From NCBI RefSeq assembly GCF_022539315.1, contig NC_066316.1, positions 36,023,245 to 36,087,244 of the forward strand: a stretch of DNA of 64,000 bases. Direction: 5' to 3'. Shown one piece after another: positions 10,424 to 22,812 of the stretch (its first letter is position 1; each line of letters begins with the position of its first letter). The stretch comes from Serinus canaria. Lineage: Eukaryota > Chordata > Aves > Passeriformes > Fringillidae. The position numbers and the translations under genes were made by a program. The notes beneath the pieces were generated by a model. That model ran no database searches, was not told the DNA's origin, and saw only the letters and a program-made list of their open reading frames with translations.

Positions 10424-10510
10424 AGAAGCTTGTCTAACCTGTTTAAAAACCTCCAGTGATAGACGCTTTCATACCGTTCCTCAGGCAGTCTCCTCCTGCA
10501 TTTGTTATAA
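10424..10510 (-). mobile_element. Short CR1-like fragment
   Basis: The plus strand CTTGTCTAACCTGTTTAAAA then CCTCCAGTGATAG resembles the complement of another CR1 subfamily. The 10026-10423 stretch between it and the larger CR1 has no clear identity. Confidence 0.5.
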
Positions 10511-13500
10511 ATATGGATGGAGACAAGAAGCTAGATCTTCAGATCTTGTAGTTTTAGCCCCATACTATTTCTTCTGTTTCTTGAGGACATTGACAAAAGA
10601 TTTCATCTCTGAGGAGTATATAAAAAGATGCTGCAGAGCTGGAAGCTGCCATGCATCATCTTAGTCTTTATTAAAAAGATTCCTTTGATTTTTTTTCTTG
10701 CAGGCCACTTTGAACATAGATTTCTTCTGTTCCCTTCTGAACTATCTTCAACAAATTTACATTGTTTTGGTAATGTAATGGCCACTACTAGACCCCACAT
10801 TCACCCTGTCAGTGTGAAAATGATTGAGAAGGTTATGTGAAATGATGGGATTTGCATCTGGTTCTACATGACTCAAACACTTGCCTTCTTTTTTTCTTTT
10901 GCAAGTGTCACATTGTTGCTGCACCTGCAGGTCATAATCTGTTCCACCTCAGAGGCTTTTTCAAATGACTGCTGCCTAGCAAGTCATTTCCCCTCTCAGA
11001 TTTGTACTGAAGAGTAATGACCTTTCTGAATATATGCTAAACATCTCATCTCCGAGGCAGCAGATCCTCTCCTCCAAGCATTGGTATCAACTCCTTGAGT
11101 AACGCTGAAGCAGTTGTTTGTAGGCCTACACCATCAGCTGTGTCAGTGAAACAACTCAGTCTAACAAAAAACAAAGAGTGGGGGAGGGAATGACAAAGAC
11201 TTTTTTGTGTTCCTTTTTAATTCAGATAATTTTGTTGATCTGATTTACAGAGCAATCCTGCAAAACCAGTTTCTTGTGTATGAGGTCAATGAACATCATC
11301 AGTCAAGCTGTCTCTACCACCTTCTTCTCCTTCCTACACACCAGGATAATTTCCATCTGTGCTCACAATACTGTGGAACTCCTCTGAGCTACTTTGCTCT
11401 TATGCTCAATTTTTCTCTTTTGCCACCAATTGTCAGAGCAACAGAGGAAAGTCTTCTTTGAGGCTGCTGGTTTTGGTCTTCCATTCTCTTTTCTCTCTTG
11501 CAAAAGTTTTGAAAAAACATTGCAACAATACACATTAGATATTTTCCCCCCAATTTGAAGTAAACAAAATTTTTTTTTTCCAGACTTCTAAAATTATTCA
11601 GTGACAGGAGGCTGTAATAAGTCTGCAGATTTGCAGAGGTATCCTGACCTAGCTTGCAGGGCTGGCTGGGATCCTCAGCCTTCTTTCTTTATCCCTTTGC
11701 TTCAGATGTTTCTCTTGCCCACTCTCCCTCTCCATGTTATCTGCCAGAAAACAAGGCAATTTATAAACCTATGATTCTGACTCAACCATTTGTTAAGAAT
11801 CAGGACTGCAGAAGCCTCCTTGGACCATATGTATTTGATAAGACCTTCATTGTGTAGTTAGGCAGAGGCTTGGCAAGCACAAGCTTGCATGCAGTGCTGA
11901 GTGCCCTGTCTCCTCTTGATGACTGAAATATTACACCAAGTTGGGCAGACCTACCCTGTTTATCAATCCACAACTCTTAAGATTTCACCTGCTCTTTCAA
12001 TGTCAGCTGTGTTTCTTTAAAACGCATCACTGGAGCAAGATAACTCATGTAAATTGCAGCTTACTCAAGAGAGAATCAGGGTTTAAGAATTACAGAAGGA
12101 CAAGAAATGAGCAGAGGGCTATCAAACGTGGCAAACCTAGGGTGTTTTTTTTTTTCCTTTTTGTTTGCATTAAATATCACTATGGTAGCTTCAAGTAATT
12201 GTTTCTTGGGAGAGCTCTGTTTGACAAGTTGAAGAATTCTGTATGCAGTTTCACTCCAGCTCTCTGCATAAAAAGAGAACAAAATTCAAAGTCTCTAAGC
12301 TAGTTTCCATTCCTGCCTTTGAACTAACAAGTAGGTGGGTAGGTTTCAAAATAGCAAACATCAAGGTGATGTCAAGGCTCTGATTTTAAATGGAAGGCTT
12401 ACAGCAGACTTGACTAAAGGCAAAGGTTAACCCATCGCCGTAGTTAGTATCAACAATGCAGGATTGCAAAAAATACTCTGTGGGAAAGCAGTGGGATGAT
12501 TTACAGTTTTTCTTGTCCAATAGGAAGACAAGAAATGCCCGATCTGCTGCCAAGTGCAGTTCTGCAAAGGAGGTTCCGACCTGAATCACCTTCAGAAAAT
12601 CACCAAATAAAAAGACACTGCTGTTTCTTTTAAAATTTTGTTTCTCAGATTTGCAGTAGAGTTTTTTTCCACATGGATCTGCATAAAGATATTTCAGGAT
12701 TTCAATACTTTAAAGCCTCATTTAGCTAGACTTCAGATTTAGCCTCCTTTAGATTCAGTCTAAAACAACTTCCTCTACTATAGGTTCCTGCTAGTTTCTT
12801 TGGGATAGAAAAGCACGCAAGTGAAACACAACATTCCTGTGTGTTCTTTGCTGTATCTTTTCAAATTCCTGGGATTAAATGGGCTTGCCTCCCTTTGCTA
12901 GCTTATCCTGTTCCATCTGGAGCACCTCACAGGATCTGAGGAATCTGTTCAAGCATTTTTAAAAGCACCCATATGCCCTTTCATTTAATGCAGCAGTTGT
13001 TCCAATAAACTCCTTTCTATCAATATTCATATATTTCTTGGACACCAATAATTGTGGTAAAGTTTTTTTCTCATTTATAACTTTGGGGCACTTTTTATTT
13101 ACTAAAGTGGAAATGGAGATGTTCTATTACTGCTGGTTTTAATTAAAATAATACCAAGGTAGGAGAAAGAGCACAATATTATGTCATTTACACAATGCTG
13201 TATGAAGGCAATTTTATAAAACACAATTGTCACATACCTCCAAGGATGAAATAAGATAGTTGATTTGCATAATTGCAAAAGTTACTATGGAACATAAGAG
13301 TAGGCAGAGGTGTTGGGAAACAAGGTTGATTAACAATGCATGGATAAATCACTGCGGGGAATGAAGAGTAATGTGGGTGAGTATAAAAGGGATTTAGAAA
13401 AAGCAAAAGCAAAAAGGCAGGCATCTCTGTACCTGCTACAGTTACTCTCTGTTTAAGAATGTAAGAACAAGAGTTTCTGGAACAAAGCCCACAGTTTTTA

Positions 13501-13764
13501 GTGCAATTTTACCCTTAATTTTTGCAGATTATTTACTTTATAATCAAGAGTCAATTAGCATCAAAATGCCAACCCATACAGAACTTAAATTTTGTAATAA
13601 ACAGAACCATCTAGACTGGGGCAAAAAAGAGGAGCTCAAACTAAAAAACTACTGACAAGTCAAGAGGCTTGCCACATGTGGCAGTTCACTAATGCATTAT
13701 TTATTTTACTTTAATTTTGATTTAAAATTAAAATGTCATCTAACCTTAAAAAAATTAATTCCAA
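10511..13764. other. Intergenic, no gene recognised
   Basis: AT-rich single-copy-looking DNA with short T-runs. The open frames here are short, lack family similarity and show no splice logic. Confidence 0.6.
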
Positions 13765-14478
13765 TCTTGAATCATAAATTCATTTAGGTTGGAGAAGACT
13801 TTTAAGTTCACTGAATCCAAATGCAAGTCTAACATTGCCAAGTCAATCACTAAGCCATGTCCCTAAGCACCACACCTACACTTTTTAAAACATCTCCAAG
13901 AATGGTGACTCCACCACTTCCCCCTGTAGCCTGTTCCAATGCTTGGCCAGTATTTCCATGAAGAATTTTTTCCTAATATCCAGTGTAAACCTCCCCTAGT
14001 GCAAATTGAAGCCATTTCCTTTCATCCTCTCTCTTGTTCCCTGGAGAAGAAGCCAATCCCCACCTGGCTCCAGCCTCCTTTCAGGGAAATGTGGAGAGTG
14101 ACAAGAGTCTGGGCCTTCTTTTCTCCAGGATAAACAGCCCCAGCTCCATCAGCTGCTCATCATCAGACCTGTGCTCCAGACCCTTCACCAGCTCTGTTGC
14201 CCTTCTCTGGACCCTCTCCAGGACCTCAAGGTCCTTCCTGCAGTGAGGGGCCCAGAACTGGGCACAGCTCTCGAGGTGAGGCCTCACCAGTACAGGGGGA
14301 CAATCCCTGCCCTGGTCCTGCTGGCCACACCACTGCTGATCCAGGCCAGGATGTCACCAGCCTCCTTGGCCCCCTGGGCACAAGCTGGCTCTTGTTCAGG
14401 TCCTTTTCCATTGAGCAGCTTTCCATCATTCTCCCCCGAGCCTGGTCTGCTGGATGGAGTTGTTGTGACCCCAAATGT
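13765..14478 (-). mobile_element. CR1 LINE fragment, about 710 bases
   Basis: The plus strand runs from TTTAGGTTGGAGAAGACTTT through TCCAGTGTAAACCTCCCC, AGCTGCTCATCATCAGACC, CCTTCTCTGGACCCTC and GGCCAGGATGTCACCAGCC, the complement of the CR1 reverse-transcriptase end and 3' UTR. It is the longest CR1 copy in the window. Confidence 0.9.
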
Positions 14479-14489
14479 GGGACCATCTG

Positions 14490-14517
14490 AATCTGTATGC
14501 ATGCATGCATACAGATT
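14490..14517. repeat. Perfect 28-base palindrome
   Basis: AATCTGTATGCATG followed by its exact reverse complement, directly beyond the CR1 fragment. Confidence 0.95.
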
Positions 14518-14548
14518 AATGTGTATATTTTATACATTTTCATATGTA

Positions 14549-14609
14549 ATATGTATATTGTATACATATATATAGTAATGAAATATGTATATTGTATACA
14601 TATATATAG
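14549..14609. repeat. Duplicated TA-rich unit
   Basis: ATATGTATATTGTATACATA plus TATATAG occurs at 14549-14575 and 14583-14609, period 34. Confidence 0.9.
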
Positions 14610-14610
14610 G

Positions 14611-14688
14611 CTTTGTTAATGTGTTATTATTACTTGTCTAAATAAACAAATATTTATTTAGACAAGTAATAATAATACATTAACAAAG
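14611..14688. repeat. Near-perfect 36-base inverted repeat with 6-base loop
   Basis: The left arm (14611-14646, starting CTTTGTTAATGTGTTATT) and right arm (14653-14688) are complementary at 35 of 36 positions; the one mismatch is a G-T type. The spacer is CAAATA. The arms are AT-rich and not simply a microsatellite. Confidence 0.95.
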
Positions 14689-16959
14689 TTATTTCTACCT
14701 ATTTTGCTTATTTCTGAATTGGAGATTACAAAGCAACAGATGGCAGCATATAATAATACTTGCAGATCCCATCCTTTTATTTTTTAATAAGCTCTGTGCA
14801 CATTTCCATTCATACACAGCTCCAAACAATCTCTCGAGGAAAGGAAATGAAGGCACCATTGTCACATTGAAGTACAGCTGAGGTCAAAGCTTTTGATTTT
14901 CACTGGAGTTCAGGCTCTTCCTTCTGTATTTACTGCACTTACCTCTTCTCACCCTGAACTTGCAACGCAGGTATGAAAAGACTGAAAAACGTGTTGTTTT
15001 GTCAGTTCAGGGAGACCAAACAAGACAATGTAGAAGAAGAGCACATTTTCTCTGGTGACACTAACTAATCACCAGTGCTGTGTTAGAATGCTCTACAATA
15101 AGAGTGGACACCCGGTAAATTAGGACTTTAGGAGTTAAATGTCAGAGTTCTCCTGTTGAGGGCTCTGCAGTACCCCACAGCTCAGTATTCATTTTGATGA
15201 CAACAATTAAAGATTTGAAAACTTTCTTTGATAGCTGCAGAAAAAAAAAAATTAAAGGCTGGTAAGAATTTAAAAGTGAAAATATCCAGAAAATGCAAGC
15301 TAATCTCTACTAGAGAAGTTAAAAACTGGAATGCAGCTATGCTAAGAGAAATAAGGATAAATGTTTTGCCCAGAGGATGATAAATGTGGGAGACATTAGC
15401 AATGTTGAGCATTAGATTGCATAGAAAGAAATAAAAACCTGTCTTCATTTGAAAATGTCATTTAAAAAACTGCATTCCTGTTCAGCCACTTTGTTACAAA
15501 TTGAAGACAGTTGCATGAAAATCACCCGGGAAATAATGAATTAGCCAGGAACAGGAATGGAGACATCTTCCAGGAAAAAAATCCCCAAGTTCAAGGTATA
15601 TAGTACAAGCTAAAAATAGCAACAGAGGCATGATAACATGGAAATGACTGAGGATGTAACTTTGATGGATGGAAGGTGAAGGGCTTGGAGCACAAGAAGA
15701 GGTGCCACTTGAGCAATGTGGCTGACAGGGTAACCAGCACAACCCATTCCTCACAGCAAGGGAGGTGCCAATAGGAGAACAAGTCCTGTGATTGGCAGGT
15801 GCCAATGGACAGGACATCTGAAACTGGCTGTGTAATTTTGTGACAAAGCACCAGAATGATAACTGTGAGGAAGCCTTGTGCTGCAACAAGGGGAAGTGGA
15901 TGGCTGGATACATCCCCTGCTCTTTCTGTCTGCAGTCTTCAGTGTTAGACTGAATTGTAAAATTCTCTAGCCACCTTTCCCTCAAGTATGTTGTGAATAT
16001 AAAACCAGAGTCTAATAGTCCTTTAAATACTCCTTGCATTTTAGTTCAGCAAGATCATTATAAAGGGAAAATATCCCTATGCTCTAATTAGCTGAAACTG
16101 CTCACAGGCAAAAGCATTCAGCTCCTTGATGTTACTCTCTGTGACTCTACTGACTTTAGCTGCCTACAGAAGCCCTTGGGGGCCAGTGCAATGCCTGGTC
16201 CCACACCCAGGTGCTTCTGTTCAGTGCATTTGAATGATCTGTCCGGGCTCATGCAGGGTATCCACAAGTACTTTTCTTCTCTCAGCTTACATACTGTCTA
16301 TTCACAGACAAAGAAGGACCATCAGATTATCCAGTTTACACATTGGCAAAAACATAGCTGCTCATTTTTTCTTACATTTGCAAATCACAGCTGAACTACA
16401 CACATATAACTGTTCACAGAAGCCTTGTAGCTATCTTTGCAGAGGTAATATATTCCATCTTTTCACCTCCAAAAACTTCTTTTTTCTCAGTACTATCTTG
16501 AACTGCTCTCATGGGAGGCCAGCTATCCACAGCACCTGCTTCCTTTAGGTTAAGGGTTAGGAAGGATGGTCCCTCAAAAAACTCTGATCTTCATCCCAGA
16601 AACTACAGCATCTCAGTGCAAATCTCCCTCTCTCATTCTGCAAGCAGAGCACATAGATATTTCTTCTGTCCCTATAAGATTTTTACAGCCTTTATGCCAT
16701 CATAACTTCCCTGGAAGACACCCTCTCTCTAAAGTTTGTTGCAAATGAATGGTCTGGGCTGCTTATGGAATTACTGGCAAAGGTATCAGCAAAAGCAAGA
16801 TAAATATATATCTTATAACTGTGTGTGTATCATATAAATTTGCAAAAGCACAATGAAGTTTGATGGCAAGGTTCACTCTACCATTGTTACTCAGATAAAG
16901 CACACAAAGGAAAACCATATTAGAACCAATCTAGAATGATTTTGTAGACTGGAAGTCCA
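14689..16959. other. Intergenic, no gene recognised
   Basis: No repeat family or exon was recognised. Open frames of up to 181 codons (for example minus strand 15494-16039) show no family similarity. Confidence 0.55.
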
Positions 16960-17013
16960 AAAGTGTAAAGCTGGAGAAGGGCAAGGGTGCCAAAGGATAA
17001 AGGAGCCCCCTTT

Positions 17014-17560
17014 GTGGTTGCAAGAGGTTCAGAGCAGCCCCCCTTGCCAAACTTAGTGTCAGACTTGATCAAAGGTTTATATCCAAGGAATGTAGCACAA
17101 CCTAATCATTGACTAATTTAACATTTACAAAATGAGCAAATAGGATTTGTTATAAGCACAATAATTTAATTACAATCTAATCTAACTATGACTGTGGGAT
17201 GGGAACACCTGTAGTATACTTGTTGTACCGCATGCCAATCAAGTCACCTGTGCACACTCACAGATGCAAAGGAGGATGTACTACATATGGTATAGTACAT
17301 ACACACACACATCTATATAGAGTACATAGTATATAATAAAGGTGTACCTGTGAGAAATTCCCCAGGAGTTCAGTGAAGTACTCACAGCAGATGCCTCTGC
17401 ATCTCTCGGCAGCTAAGCCTTGAGGAGAGTGGGGTATCAGCCCTGGCTCTGTCATCAATGGTCCACTGGGTTGTTGAGCTCCAGAGGTGTCCCGCTCAGA
17501 GGGAGATGTGCTGCAGCCCAGGGGGTCCCAGGGGGTCTCACTCAGTGCCACTCTTTACAG
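17014..17560 (+). mobile_element. Possible degraded LTR
   Basis: The plus strand begins TGTGGTTGCAAG, has a TATA-rich stretch and an AATAAAGG signal at about 17335-17342, then a GC-richer U5-like block ending CTTTACA. This promoter, polyadenylation and U5 order fits a retroviral LTR, but I cannot name a family and see no internal genes. Confidence 0.35.
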
Positions 17561-20500
17561 GATTGCAAGATGATTGACTCTGGTCATCAGTAAATTTCCA
17601 CTGTGGCCACAGTCCAGGCCAGTAGTTACTGGAATTTTCCTTGAGAAGTCTAATAATAATAAAATTCCACTTAGGCTGATACTCAGACAAAAATAAGTTT
17701 TCAAGGTTATTTGTTAGAAAACAGGAGCTCGTTAGGCAACAGAAGTATTGGGAGCAGACAGTTTTTCTGATAAGCTCAGGGGGAGCTGACTGCCCATGAG
17801 CCAATAATCAAGGCTGAGGCCTAAGGATTGTCCCTGAGATCAAGAAGAAGCCAGATGGGGGTAAGGGGCCAGATCTTGCATCACCACAATGCTACATCCT
17901 CAGGAATTATCAGAGATTGAAGTGCAGCGAGTTCCTGATAAGGTGAGAAGAAATGGTGCAGTGGTGGAGCTTTTTTTTCCCTCCCTCCTCTTGCTGTGAA
18001 AGAAAGTGGGAGAAAAGAGCACACCATTCAGTTTTGTGCAGCTGTCTTTGTTCTGTGTAGATATTTTGTGCAACAGAATGTCTGCAGAGTTTCGGGGGTG
18101 AGAACACTTTCAAATGGTCTTCTCAGCCACTGTAGACTGACAAGGTATTCCTGTGCTGAAATAAGGGGGATGAGCAACACTTCCAAGCTGATCCCTCTGT
18201 GTCTCCTGTGTAGTTACTATTCAGCAGCTCCTAGCTGACCTTGGCACAGCACAGCTGCAATTGAATTTAAATCTGTCTGTAGCATGGACAAAGGCAAGGT
18301 GTCTTCCACCTCCACATAGCAAAGACCCTAACAGATCCCTGTTGTCTGTAATGTTGGAATGGGGCACATTTTTCAAACTCTTCTGCTCACAAATACATCT
18401 CATCAAGGAGGTTTCCTGAGAATTGCCACAAGATTAACCAACTATTAAATTTTGTTCATTCTGTAAAAGCAGAGATTTAACTTTCAGACCACTGCCTTGC
18501 CTCAGTCCTAAACTGAGCAGACAGTGCATGGAGCATTCACTGTGAGGATAGAAAGAACAAAACCACAGGATGTAATGCAGAGACAGCAAATTCCCCTTGT
18601 TTTGTAAAACTGGCTGCTCAGCAGCATGAAGAGCCAGTAACTGAAATTTGAGATATCCCAAAGAACTAAATGGTCCTCCAAAGTGAGGAATATCTGCAGT
18701 GCAGCTCTTTTTGCTATGTTCTTGAGAGACCTGCAACACACCAGGTAACTCTGCAAGGCCTGTGTAGAGGCCTGCATTGGTTTGTACCAGGCCAGAGTCT
18801 TGATTACCAACAGAGAGAAAATTCCTTCCTACCTTTGTGAATTTCTGGGTTACCATCAAGGTGTTTAACCAAGGTGAGAACCAGTTATTTAATGTTTTAC
18901 TTGAACTTCTTATTTGTCATCTACTGAAGCTGGCTCAACTCATATGAAATAAGGAATTGACCTTATCAAACATTTTCACTACAACCTGAACTATGTGTGG
19001 GGTGATAAGGGTAAAAGTCCACTGTCTGATCTTGTCCGACCTCCTCCTGTTGCACCTCCCCTCTAGCAGAGTGCCTAAGACTGTCCTAAGTGTTTTGGAC
19101 GATTCTTCCAACTCATATCAGTATTTTAGTCTTCTCCAGCAAAGGTGGCTCCCACGGTGTGCCAGACAGACTTTTTTACAGGTGGTTTTAAAATAAAAAT
19201 TTATTTTAAAATCAAAGATTCCAAGTCTGCCGTGTGCCGACTCTCGCCTGAACAAGAGCCTCCATGTGAGCAGCAACTGCATGACATGGGGAGGACAGCC
19301 TGATGGCAGATAATACCTGACCACATTGTTAAAGGGCTTTACTCCTTAATCACTTCTGGGACAGCAGATAAACACTTTCCCAACAGCAGTTAGAGCGAGC
19401 CAACAGAGCCTTGCTGCTGTACAGAGTGCAGCTGACTGCTCCTCACCTCCAGCAGCAGCACAGGTGCTGCCCAAGCCTGCACTTGCAGCTCACAGCGGCG
19501 GGGAAGGAGAGATAAGGGCAAAACGAGATAAAGCACATTGGTGAATCCTGGTGTGCTGTGGGTCGGACAGTGGGTTAGGTCGGGGACAGAGGCCAAAGGT
19601 TGGGCTCTGGCTGAGGTGTGCTGCTGTGCCAGGAGGGTGGCTGAGGCAGGTACCCTGGTTTGCAGGAGCAGGACGTGCAGCAGAAGGTGTCAGTACTCAG
19701 ATCCGAGACTCTAGTGAAGGGCAAGGAAAGCACTGGCAGGGAACAGGAAGGCAGGAAGTGAAACAAAGCTCTTCTGACCCATTTTTATGCTTTCCAAAAA
19801 GGTATTCTGGTAATAATTACCAGTGCTAACAAACAAAATTTGAGGTTTCCCTGCCCAGTTCAGTATTGATTTGCAAATTATCTGCAGTTGAAATCTCGGT
19901 GTACTTTTCATAATGCAGGCTATGTAGCTGCCCACCCAGGGACTGTAAATTAATGAGCTGGGGAGATTTACCGACAAAACACACGGCAAATAACATGGTG
20001 AGGTGTAATAGCGCCTTGCTAAGCCCAGAAATTGTGTCTGTGCTCCCTCTAGTGAGATGTGTTGGTTTCCTACGCTCAGAGACAGCTACTGGCTGCCGTG
20101 TACCTATTGATTGAAAGGCTAAATTCAGACACAAATGCTTTCAAAACAAACAAACAGGCAAGGGATCTTTGTACCTGCACGGTAACAGCTCACACCACTT
20201 CTGCTTCACAGAGCTAAGTTCTTCTTTTCAGAAGTTTCTAGAAAAGCTCAAAAGACCAAATGCAGTTTTAATGGTGACGGAGACAGATTGAAACAAAACT
20301 CTTTCCAAACCACTTGCAAAACAAAATCAGCAGGGTTGTATAAATTCCTACTGCAGGTAAGATAAATATTTTCTAAGAGGTGGAAAGGAGTGTGGTAGAG
20401 GGTTTTGGCAGAATGAATGCAAAGCAGCTGTCAGAAATAAGGCTGGCATACAAATCAGTTCACTTGATAGCTTATGGAATAGGCAAATCAATAACTTTTT

Positions 20501-22437
20501 TAAAATTCAGACTGCTCAATTTTCTTCATGATATATGAAATCTAAGACATGGCTACTAATGTCCACTATATGAAACCTAAGACATGGACACTAATGCTAA
20601 AGAGGAGATTTTGCAGTTCATTAAATCCCCCCCCTTCCCCCCCCCAGGGTTTGGCATCCTCCCACAATCCCATCCCATTTGCAAAGTTTGGAAAATACTT
20701 GAATTTGTTCCAATTTTACAGTAATTAAAAAACCCCTAAACCCTAAAATAGAAAACAAAATCTCATGGAGCATGCAGCTTGAGACATGTTTGGTTTTTTT
20801 GTTTTGTTTTGTTGTTGGTTTTTTTGTTTGTTTGTTTTTGTTTTGTTTTTGTTTTCCTAATGCCATTTTCTTACCTGCCAGTTTAATTATTTCCTTCTGG
20901 AATGAGGAATGGAAGGGACCTTTTTTTATGCAATGAGCTTAAGCTACAGAGGAATATGGAAGCCCTTGTCTTGGTTATACACTCTTGTCTAGGCACTGCT
21001 GGCTGCTACAGCAAACTGTGGCCACCAGAAATACTCTTCCCAGCTGCTGATATTTTCTGTCCTGTTATCATTTTTGCTATGCTCATGAGACTGCATTTTA
21101 CTGCATCATTCAGCCACTGCTACAAATTAGCTTCTGTTACGGATCTTCTTCCTTTTTCAAAGTTCCTGTTTCACCAAAAAAAATTCTTGTCTCCTAGATA
21201 TGTGCCAGTAACCACCTTTTGCAGCCCTACCCTCTTCTGGGTGCAGCAGAGAAGGAGTTCCCTCATAGTTCCTGGCTTCACACTGCCCTGCCTCACCCAG
21301 AGCTCATTTCTGGAGTTCACAAATCCAGATACACATTTAGGAGTGGGCAAGAGAGCAGCCATGAAGTTAATCAGAGCAGAATGAGAAGTGCTATCCCATC
21401 AGGATGAGTGAAAGCTGTAAAGTTAATTTGCCCAAGTGAGGAAGAGGAGTCTGCATTTGGCACTACCGGGCATTTCCCTGCCCCTCACATCAGGCTCATC
21501 ACAGGCTCACCAGCAGGAGTTTTGTTTGCTTGTTTTTGCAAAGATGTCAGAAGAGGGGGAAACACCTCAGTGCTGTGGTAGTAGAAACCACTGCACTGTC
21601 TCCACATACCTCCCAGGCTAGTTCACCATTTAATCATGCACTCAACACTGAAATGGAATTTTTCAAACTAATTGCTCTACCCCATCCTACAAATCCAGTG
21701 GCAGTTGAGGCTTCCCAAGAGAGTCAGAGCCCCATTGACAGCTGTGCTCACTCTACCTGCTGCCTAATTGCAAAATGCAAAATTTCCTGGGTTTGGTTTA
21801 AGCTGAAATGATTAATGCTGAATGCACAGTGATACACAACGAAATATATAGCATGTGGAATGAAGGTAATTTGGAGCACCATGATCAGCTTTCATATTAG
21901 AGGAAGAATATAATGCTGAAACCATCTGGCCTGCAGCTATGAAAACACCAAAGAGACATAAAACCGAGTTAATGGCAGCATGCCAAGGCCTTGTTAAAAA
22001 ACAGCACATCACTGAAACAAAGCAAGTGCTGATGTAGCACCAGCAAAGGCTCATTAATGGGCCTGGAGACAGAGTGCTCTTATATTTCATTATGTGCTTA
22101 ACAGCCATACCTGCCTCTGCAGAGGAAAGGTAATTTCTAATGAACACTTTCTCATGTCCTTTAATGATTCTATACCAGTGATAAATACTAAGAGCTCTGG
22201 TTGTCCTGCTTACTCTGTATTATTTTGTACACAACATCCTGGATTTTTTTTTTTTAATTACTAATCTTCTTTAGAGGAATAAATAAGATGCATTGGGTGA
22301 AGGGGAAACTGAAACTAGGACATTGTAGCTTAAGAATAACTACAGGCTATGGATACTAAAGTACAGTGTTCTGGTGCTGGTATAGAAGATAGAAAATTTT
22401 CAGAGAGCACCTACAGGAGGGCTGTGAAGATGATGAT
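17561..22437. other. Intergenic, no gene recognised
   Basis: It contains a local 29-base duplication (20533-20596), two C-runs at 20627-20645 and T/G simple sequence at about 20790-20855. No exon or RNA gene was recognised. Confidence 0.55.
20533..20596. repeat. Imperfect 29-base direct duplication, period 35
   Basis: ATATGAAATCTAAGACATGG then CTACTAATG at 20533-20561 recurs with two substitutions at 20568-20596. Confidence 0.85.
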
Positions 22438-22812
22438 GGGCTCAGAGGGGAAGCCATGAAAGGAGTGGCTGAGGGTTCGTGGTCTGATCAGCCTGGAGGA
22501 GACTGAGGGCAGACCTCGCTGCAGTTACACCTTCCTTGTGAGAGAAAATGAGGGGCAGGCACCGATCTCTGCGGTTCCCAGTGACAGGACCCGAGGGAAT
22601 GATCTGGAGTTGTGTCAGGGCTTCACCCAGAGGGTGTTTGGGCACTGGAACAGCTCCCCAGGGAAGCGGTCACAGCACAGCCTGACAGAGCTCAAGTGTC
22701 TGGACAATGCTCTCAGGCGCAGGATGTGACTCTTGGGGTGTCCTGTGCAGGGCCAGGAGCTGGACTCGATGGCCATTTTGGGTGCCTTCCAGCCCGGGAT
22801 ACTCCTCGGTTG
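22438..22812 (+). mobile_element. CR1 LINE 3' fragment
   Basis: Same subfamily as 1500-1911: GGGCACTGGAACAGCTCCCC, CTTGGGGTGTCCTGTGCAGG and AGCTGGACTCGATGGCC are in the same order. Several short deletions relative to the other copy. Confidence 0.85.

Noticed and set aside
14171..14575. 134-codon plus-strand frame and overlapping frames
   Set aside because: Antisense reading of the CR1 fragment at 13765-14478.
15494..16039. 181-codon minus-strand frame
   Set aside because: No recognisable domain, no conserved-looking splice context and composition like the flanking intergenic DNA.
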